Shown here piece after piece: positions 56,715 to 64,000 of a stretch of 64,000 nucleotides of DNA. Under the pieces are notes generated by a model, which worked only from the letters and a program-made list of their open reading frames with translations, was not told where the DNA came from and did no database searches. The translations under genes and the position numbers were made by a program. This DNA is from Microstegium vimineum (lineage: Eukaryota > Streptophyta > Magnoliopsida > Poales > Poaceae), in contig CM039123.1 of assembly GCA_022036555.1 (NCBI GenBank), forward strand, positions 17,396,326 to 17,460,325, given 5' to 3'. Position 1 is the stretch's first letter, and each line of letters starts with the position of its first letter.

Positions 56715-58427
56715 TGTCGGTGTCTAAAATGGCGGGGTCTAGACAGCCAACGAGTAAATTTCTAAGCATGTCGGAGATCGGATGGTTGCGTTCGGAGGAC
56801 ACAAGGTTTATACTGGTTCAGGCACGAACGCCCTACGTCAAGTCTATTGCGGAGTCGTGTTACCGAGCGCGGAGTGCTCGTAGAGGGGAGCTACAAGCTT
56901 TGGCGAGAGAGGGAAGCCGGTTCCCAGGTCTCGTGCGTATGAGGTTCTTGGTTCTGGTGTGTGCTCGCGTGGATGCGAGTATGTGTGTGTGAATCGGTGT
57001 GTCGAGAGAGATATCTTGATATTGGGGGTCCATTCTCCCCCTTTATACATAGGGAGAGATGGTGGAGTACAGTAGAGAGAGAGAGGGAGATATCGTGGGC
57101 CCGGTATGGGCTGCTGACTTGGGAGCGCTCCGAGCTTTGGTCCGTCTTCCTTCCCGGGGGAGACTGCGCCTGTAGACATGCCGCCCTGATCCTGTTCGGC
57201 CTTAAAAAGGCTGTAGCCATGCGCCTTGTCATTGGGAAAGTCACTATTCCTCGATTAGGGCATGGGCGGGGGTTGGCAGCACAGGGACAGGCACCCCCGC
57301 GTTCCGTCGTACAAGGCTATGAATACCCTAATCCCTGTTCAAGTGTCCATTGATGGCATGGCATGGGTATGGCGAATGTCCATCGGTGGTTAGGCAGCAC
57401 AGGGGCTCGTACCATAGGGTGTATACAGGGGTAGGCATGGAGGTTCACGCCTTGGAGCCCCATCCCTAAGGACAAGCGGTACTGTGGACCTTTTGACTAC
57501 GGGCTAGGTCGCCCGGTTTGGCCATGGTGGCAATGTCTTCAGGAGAGGACGATGTCGTTGGGTGATGTCACACTAGCTCAGACGAGGCAGAGAAGCCCCC
57601 AAGGGTACGTGTGTCATGGATGACGTCGCCCTAGCTTGGACGAGGCGGAGAGGCCTCTGAGGGTGGATGCGTCACGGATGACGTCACCCTAGCTCGGACG
57701 AGGCGGAAGAGCTTCCGAGGGAGCGTCATTGCCTTGGTTGGTTGGGGCGGAGAGCCCCCGAGGGTGATGACGTCACCCAAGCTCGGACGAGGCAGAGAGC
57801 CCCCGAGGGTGATTTTCTTTTTGCGAAGTTCGGTGTTAGGGTACCCTATTCTCAGGTATCCGACAGTAGCCCCCGAGCCTGCGATGGAGTGCTTCGGGAC
57901 TATATCGGAGGCTCCCGAGAACGTATGCGGAGATGGTCTGCTGTTTTGATTATGGTGGGTGCGCGTGAGCGCACCCGCCGGGTGTAGCCCCCGAGGCCTT
58001 AGGAGGATGAATTTCCTCCTAAGGGCTTATTCGGTCGAGCCTACAGTGTCTGGCTCTTCATCCCCTTATGAGGCAAGGAGGAGGAGAGGGCTGCTCTGTA
58101 CGCACGGAGCCAGATCTTGACTTGCACGCTAGCCCTGTCACGGGGTGCACTGTTGAACTCTGCCGAGTGTGCCCGGAAATGACGAGTCAGGACTGCGCAG
58201 TGTTGTTTTTTGGTCAGAGCGCCTGCCCGATCAGTCGACGCCGTGTAGTCGGCATCGAGGTCTGACTGCGCCTTCCCCCCCCCCCCCCCCCCCCGTGGCC
58301 CAAAAGTGGGTGTGCCATGTTTTCCCGTTTGAGGGGTGATGCCAGGGCACCGTCCGCTCAGTGGTCAAAACTTCGAACGGCGTGCCCTGAGCCTACCGAC
58401 TTCTTGGCCATTTATAGCCCCGCCGCT
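56715..58427 (-). mobile_element. 3' end of Tat element D, inverted copy
   Basis: LTR at 56715-57865 and pre-LTR sequence at 57866-58427, reverse complement of 37178-38917. The hairpin before the tract (57955-57980 region, GGGTGCGC/GCGCACCC) has one G more than in the left copy. The poly-C run is 20 bases where the left copy has 44 G. Confidence 0.88.
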
Positions 58428-59702
58428 ATTGGTATTTTAGACGCACACAGATAAATCCGCAAGCGCACGGATACCGTTGTAGCTTTCACCTGGGACGGGT
58501 TTTAAATATCGAATCCACAGGGAAACAGGAGAATCAACTACGCTCCAACTTAACCAGAAAAGATAAGTGGGTGAAAATAAAGTATATGGTAAGAATAAGA
58601 TAAGGTGAAAACAAGGTTAAAGGTAAGGGAGAACAATCTTGTGTAAGGGCGATAATAGGATAATAGAGAGGATAACTAGGGTTTCTCTACTTCTGATATC
58701 AAGGAGATATATCTATATCTAGGGACGTACCATGTGAAAAGAGACACCACAGAGGATGCTTAACCATAGGTATGCCAGTCCTGCGAGTCAAACAAACGGG
58801 ATGTGGGATCCAAAGGTAACAACGGAACTATCACTTCCGCGCTACACCCACGGGTCCAGAATGTAGGAGACATTCACAAGTAATCTAGATCTAAGCACCA
58901 CGCTTACACCTATACTACTCCTCTAACCTATAGGGTCCTATAGATTAAAGTACTTGAAAGAGTTGCAAACTGAGTTGCAAACCAGAAGCATAGTAATTAC
59001 TCAATGAAATAAGAAGTAGATTACCAGAGTGATCTCATGAGCAAGCTTGATTAGGGCTTGATCATGTCTAAGTACAACCGGAGGAGGCACCGACAGGCCG
59101 GCATCTCCTCTAATCTTCCCTCACTCTCCATCTCTCTACTATCTAGATCTATTCTAGTTTAGAGAAGAGAGAATGTCCATTGGAGGGACACCTCTCATCT
59201 CCAAACCCTAGCTTTTGCTCTCTCTATGAATTATGATAATGGGGTGTACCCTCAGGGGGTCAGGGGCCTTGCTTATATATCCTTCTCAAATGAACGTCGG
59301 CCGTCGGATCAAATCGACCTTAGGGGAAGGGTTTAGATTGATCCTCAAAGGCGGTGGAGCACGATCCACGAAGTTGAATCTGATTGGTTGCTGGCATAGG
59401 GCGGGCGCCCTAGGGGTCAGGGCGGGTGCCCTGGATCCAGGCCCGTTTCGCCTCCCATTCGTTCTCGTGTATTCTGGTACCTTCTAGAGTATAGAAAATT
59501 GTGCGGTTGATAATTATCTCTATGTAAACATGACATGTGGGCCTTTCCTTGGTATTTCCTGATAACCCCCTGCAGAAACATACATTCACCAAAACTTGTG
59601 GAATTTCATTAGTAAACCCCCCTATATCTAGATGGGAATTGCATATGGATCCTTTTTGATGTTTTGTTGACGGTTAAAATTGGTACTTAAGGACCATCAA
59701 CA
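58428..59702 (-). repeat. 3' LTR of element A, inverted copy
   Basis: Reverse complement of 35903-37177. On the minus strand it starts TGTTGATGG at 59702 and abuts the 11-base polypurine tract of A. Confidence 0.85.
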
Positions 59703-59718
59703 ACTCCCCCAGGCTTAC

Positions 59719-60887
59719 TGTTGGTATTTCTTAACGCAAACAGATAAATCCGCAAGCACACGGATACCGCTGTAGCTTTCACCCGTGAGTATTCCAAGGG
59801 TATCGATTTCACGGGGAACGTGAAGTGTACTAGATAGGAACTAAGAGCATCCAAGGATAGATAAGATAACTAGGTAGAGATATTTTAGAGTTTTCTAAGG
59901 GGGATATCTAATCAAAGGTCCATGATACTCTACTTACTTTGGAGCAATAGTACCTTCCCAACTCTCGATAAAGACTGGGAAAAAGGTAGTCGGGGGGAGG
60001 CTGCCAAAAGCTCTACGAAAACACCAACCCGAACGTGGTGGACTACTAAGGCCTTACGGAGCTATCACCCCTGGGGCTACCACAACTATCCGTAGGATTG
60101 GACGCAAACTCAGGTAAACTCTAGTCTAGACACCACGTCTACACTATTGCTTACTACTCTAATTCCAATTGTAAACTAGAGCACTCGATACGAGTAGAGA
60201 TCCCGTAAATAGAATAAAGTAAGAACTAAAATAAGATACTTAGAAATAGTAAATGAAGAACCTGGAGATTGCTCAGAACCAGATGCTGCACAAGTACAAT
60301 GTTGAGGAAGATCCGACAGATTCGGCTCCTCCAAGCTCTTTCCTCCTCTCTCTCACCTCTAATTACAACTAGATGAACTAGAACTAGGAGAACTAGATCT
60401 AGAAAAATAGAGGGACCTCTCTCCTTCTCTCTCTAATTGAAACCCTAGCTTTTGCTCTGGAGAAGAATAATGAGATGAGATGGCCCTCAGGGGGGGTCAG
60501 GGGCCTTCCTTATATAGCCTTCTCAAATGAACGTGAGTCGTTGGATCAAACTGACCTATATGAATGGTTTAGATTCATCCTCAAAGGCGGTGGATCATAA
60601 TACGCGAAGTTGAGTCTGATTGGCTCCAGAGGTAGGGCGGGCGCCCTGGGTCTGGCTCCCCTCGGCTTCCAGCTCGTTCTCGTTCCCTGCAGTTGATAAT
60701 TATCTCTATGTAAACATGACATGTGGGCCTTTCCTTGGTATTTCGTGATAACCCCCTGTAGAAATAGACATTCACCAAAACTCGTGGAATTCTATCAGTA
60801 TAAACCCTAATTCTAGCTAGTGGTTTCATTTAGATCCTTTTCCTTGTTTAGTTGACGGTTAAAATTGGTACTTAAGGACCGTCAACA
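59719..60887 (-). repeat. Solo LTR in element A, inverted copy
   Basis: Reverse complement of 34721-35886, flanked by CTTAC on both sides (59714-59718 and 60888-60892), the complement of GTAAG. Confidence 0.9.
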
Positions 60888-63800
60888 CTTACCTTTTGCT
60901 CGTCCCTGAGCAAAAATTAACTCAATGATGGATCAGGAGTTGCTACAATGCTTTCACGCCTTAAAGGTACACATGCGTTCAAACAAGAATTCTCCTCTGG
61001 ATTAGAGTAAACTATTCTGACTTTCAATCTTACCCATATTACCTTTAACCATGGGGCTCATAGCCATCACTTGGGTCTTGAGTAATTGAAAAGTAGAATG
61101 ATCAAGCCAAGTACTATGTCTCAAGCTCTTCACTTTACCTTCATCCTAGAGTTTTGCAAAGTTTTCAAAATAAAACTCAAAGTCTCTTTTGTATGACCCT
61201 CTCAAGTCTCTCTATATGTGGTATTTGTGGATCCTCACCAAGGCAACAATGGAGTTATGCCTTCTCTCATAATATTATTTGAAATAGGCAAAGTAACAAA
61301 GTGCCTTCTCTCTCTCACCCTATAACTAATAGGCAATATATGGGGTTCATAGGTGGGGAGAAACAACGCATACATACTTGCAAAGCATATATTGTAAAGT
61401 CAAGCAATGGATCCAGAGAAACAAGGCATACAATCAAATCAAGATGTGCATGTGTATGTGATATAAGGTGGATGTATGAGGGTGGATATGTGGTGGATAT
61501 ATAATGGTGTATGGTGGAACGTAATTCTACTCTGCTCCTTGAATATAAATATATACGTCTCTCTTTTGGAACTTAGAAGTTTGAGAGAAGTTGGGATTGC
61601 TTGTTTTTGTTTTTTTTCCGAGAGGAGGGCATCTAAGTACCCATTGTTTTGATAGGACACTTGTCCATGTTTTACTCTCTTTATTTTTATTTTTTATTTT
61701 TTTTTCAACCCCAAGTCTCTTTCTATAATAACACTTTTGAGAGATGATAACAAGGAAATCTTTGGAGCAATTATAACTAGGGCAATGGAATATATGGATA
61801 GGTGGAGAACTTTGATATTTTTGTTTACTTACTCCCAAGGTAGGAGTAGAGTATTTTTCTGGTGGATCTGAATGACATATATGTGGATGCGTATATGAGT
61901 GGAGTGTACGTGATCTTGATTTTAAAAGCATGACAAGTCTCTAAGGGTCAACAAAGCTTGACAAAACTCAATGCAAATACAAGTAGTAAATATGATAGTG
62001 AATGTTTTCCTAATCTACCAGGCATGTATATATGGCTGTGGTAGGAATTCAAGCTCTCGTCATACAGAAACTCATCATGTAATATTTTCAATTTTCAAAA
62101 GATAAATTCTCCAAAGCTCTAGTATAGCTAGGAACAAGATAAACAGTAGCTCAACTATCTTATATCATACCTATCAACTACCTAGACTTAGCTCAAGCAT
62201 TTGCAACCCACAAGTCTTAGGTTCAGGGCAAATCTTATGTCAAAACAATTATATCTAAAACTCAAAAGAATTCAAGGTTGAAAACTAGGTACTTGAAAGG
62301 AATTACGGCATAGCAACTATTTATCATTTCCATAGAGTTATTGCCAGAGTTCTTCTTTATTATTAGCAGCTTCTAAAAACAAACTAAACACACCAATTAT
62401 TATTACTAAATAGAAAACTATCTTAAGGATAAAGTAGACAATGATAAATCCATAAATGTAAAAAGTATCTAAATTGTAACTTTTGTAATTCATAATTATT
62501 TAAGTGTGAACCTTCATGTGCTCACATTTTTTTTAATTAATTTATGCAACTAATAAAAGCGAACCTGAGAGGATACGGATACTTACCTGGATACATGGGG
62601 GTGCTCTCCCCCAAGCTAGATTTTGACGTAATTTCTTTTGATGTGGCTGGTAGGTAGCAGAGGTGTATTTGTCGGAGTGACTGTTGAAACAGTACTCTAA
62701 CAGCGGGTAGGGTGACCTCTGTCTGCTAGCCTCCTTTGATCCTTGAATTATGTGGAGCTCAAATAGACAACAAAACTTGTGGAACTGATTAAGTGTTAGC
62801 TATAAATCTCTAGCTTTGATCCTATTGAGCTTCCTCTAATAGATTTCATTTATTTAGCAGGATCATACACTTACTATTTTATATTTTTATTATAATATGA
62901 AAACATATTTATTTTATTTTTTATGCCACCACAGCGAATATACCGATGGGTTTTAAGCCACAAGTCTACTTACATGGGGCTTTAGATTTTATGATGCCAT
63001 GCAACAAACAAATATTTGTAATGCTAATGCAGAAAAATAAATATGATAAAGGAAAATGATTATGCAAGTGATGAAAAAAAAGAAAAACTAATGTAGAAAA
63101 GATAAATATAGATAACTTACCGATTTTACCTCCCGATGAGGGTTCAGTGTTTTGAGTCCTCTGCACAAGACTTCTCACCTGTTCATTCTTTAGGTGCATC
63201 ATTTGATTCCAGGTGGAGACCTTGATAACTGCACCTCTTGATATGTTGTCACCCATGTTCTCTGTTTCCTCACAGTTCAAAGTGAAGCGTTAAGTATAGA
63301 AGTTGGCTACATCTTGCTCAATGTGTATGTTCTCATAGATCCAGGTCCTTCACTTGGTTGAATTTGGGAGTTGGAAACCCCTCCATGTTGCTCAAAATAT
63401 GTCCTGCTCATAGAGACAAGGTAGAGATCAAGTGCATGGGCCCTGTTGGTGGAAAACACCAACAGAACCAAAAGTCTATTCATTCTTCTCTAACCTTAAG
63501 CATAGAGAGCAAGATAAAGTTGATGGGTGATAGAAGATGAGCATGAGTATAGCGTTTAAAAACTTTTGTCAAATCAAATTGATCAACCTATGGAAGGATA
63601 GTCTATCTGTGTATATATCTTTTTTTATGACTATTACCTTCTAAAGATTGGATGTGCAACATTTTAGCTCATATGGTCAAGACAGTGAGATCAATAAAGT
63701 TATACTAGGAACAAAGATTAAAGGAATAGACATGTTGAATTAATTAGGTTGGATTAATTAGATTTGTAAATCATACATGTTTGTCTCTTTATTTATGTGC

Positions 63801-64000
63801 ATGCTAGAATCAAGGAGAAGCTTATAAAAGTGATAGTCACTTACCTTGAGATGTTACCTTAATTATTGAGGAGTGATGGTACAGTATCACCTTATGGAAG
63901 CTTTCCTTTCTTCGTGGTTGTGCATCTTGTTTATGTACTTTTGTCTCCTTTACTGTCTTGAATTCCCATGATGTTCTTTGTCTTAAGGGGGCTTGATGGA
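60888..64000 (-). other. Non-coding interior of element A, inverted copy
   Basis: Reverse complement of 31608-34720; continues past the window edge. No coding region. The polypurine-like motif of 32992 is found here near 62610 (CTCCCCCAAG). Confidence 0.8.

Larger units (their letters stand above)
54512..64000 (-). repeat. Right arm of long inverted repeat
   Basis: Reverse complement of 31608-41113 with scattered substitutions and single-base indels. The arm starts inside LTR G and the match runs to the last base of the window. Confidence 0.95.

Overview
The window is a repeat-only stretch of a large plant nuclear genome, most likely a grass (Poaceae). The grounds are nested Ty3/gypsy and Ty1/copia LTR retrotransposons, GC-rich Tat-type LTRs carrying a 'putative gypsy type transposon' (Transposase_28-like) antisense gene, chromodomain Tekay/Del-type gypsy with very long LTRs, and Athila-like elements. 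I found no host gene, rRNA, tRNA or CRISPR array. Genus cannot be judged from this sequence. Lineage names rest on motif recognition by eye, not on a search.

Layout. 1-7280: a non-autonomous Tekay-like element (two ~3.25 kb LTRs around a 788 bp coding-free interior). 7281-11836 and 26364-29469: a minus-strand copia/Sirevirus-like element (F) with gag, a primer-binding site and one 2.27 kb LTR; no pol is seen. It is split by a complete 14.5 kb Tat-lineage gypsy element (11837-26363, target duplication AGCTT). The Tat element has broken gag, protease, RT and integrase on the plus strand and, downstream of pol, a long minus-strand gene with five canonical introns of 81-91 bp. 29470-29619: the start of a minus-strand Athila-like LTR (B). 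29620-37177: Athila-like element A with part of gag, a long non-coding interior, a solo LTR (TSD GTAAG) inserted just before its polypurine tract, and its 3' LTR. 37178-38917: end of a second Tat element (D). 38918-40430: a copia RT/RNase H remnant (E). 40450-41113: two LTR pieces. 41114-41213: 100 Ns.

Beyond the gap, 41214-44841 is the 3' part of Athila-like element C (integrase tail, an extra coiled-coil ORF behind an LTR-like promoter, 3' LTR). Its LTR is interrupted by a 10.0 kb Tekay-type chromodomain gypsy element G (44842-54861, TSD AACCC) whose two LTRs do not resemble each other. From 54512 to the window end the sequence is the reverse complement of 41113 back to 31608, so C-LTR, E, D and A all reappear inverted.

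How it fits together. The window records serial insertion: A into D, B into A's gag, F into B's LTR, Tat into F's gag; and G into C's LTR. None of the elements is intact as written. Element G supplies the gag-pol type that element 1 lacks and shares its primer-site and pre-LTR sequences, so the two look like an autonomous/non-autonomous pair. The inverted arms meet the assembly gap, so a misplaced or mis-oriented contig is at least as likely as a real palindrome. The most interesting biology is the spliced antisense gene in the Tat element, the mismatched LTRs of G, and the near-exclusive TAG/TGA (C-to-T type) decay of G's reading frames.
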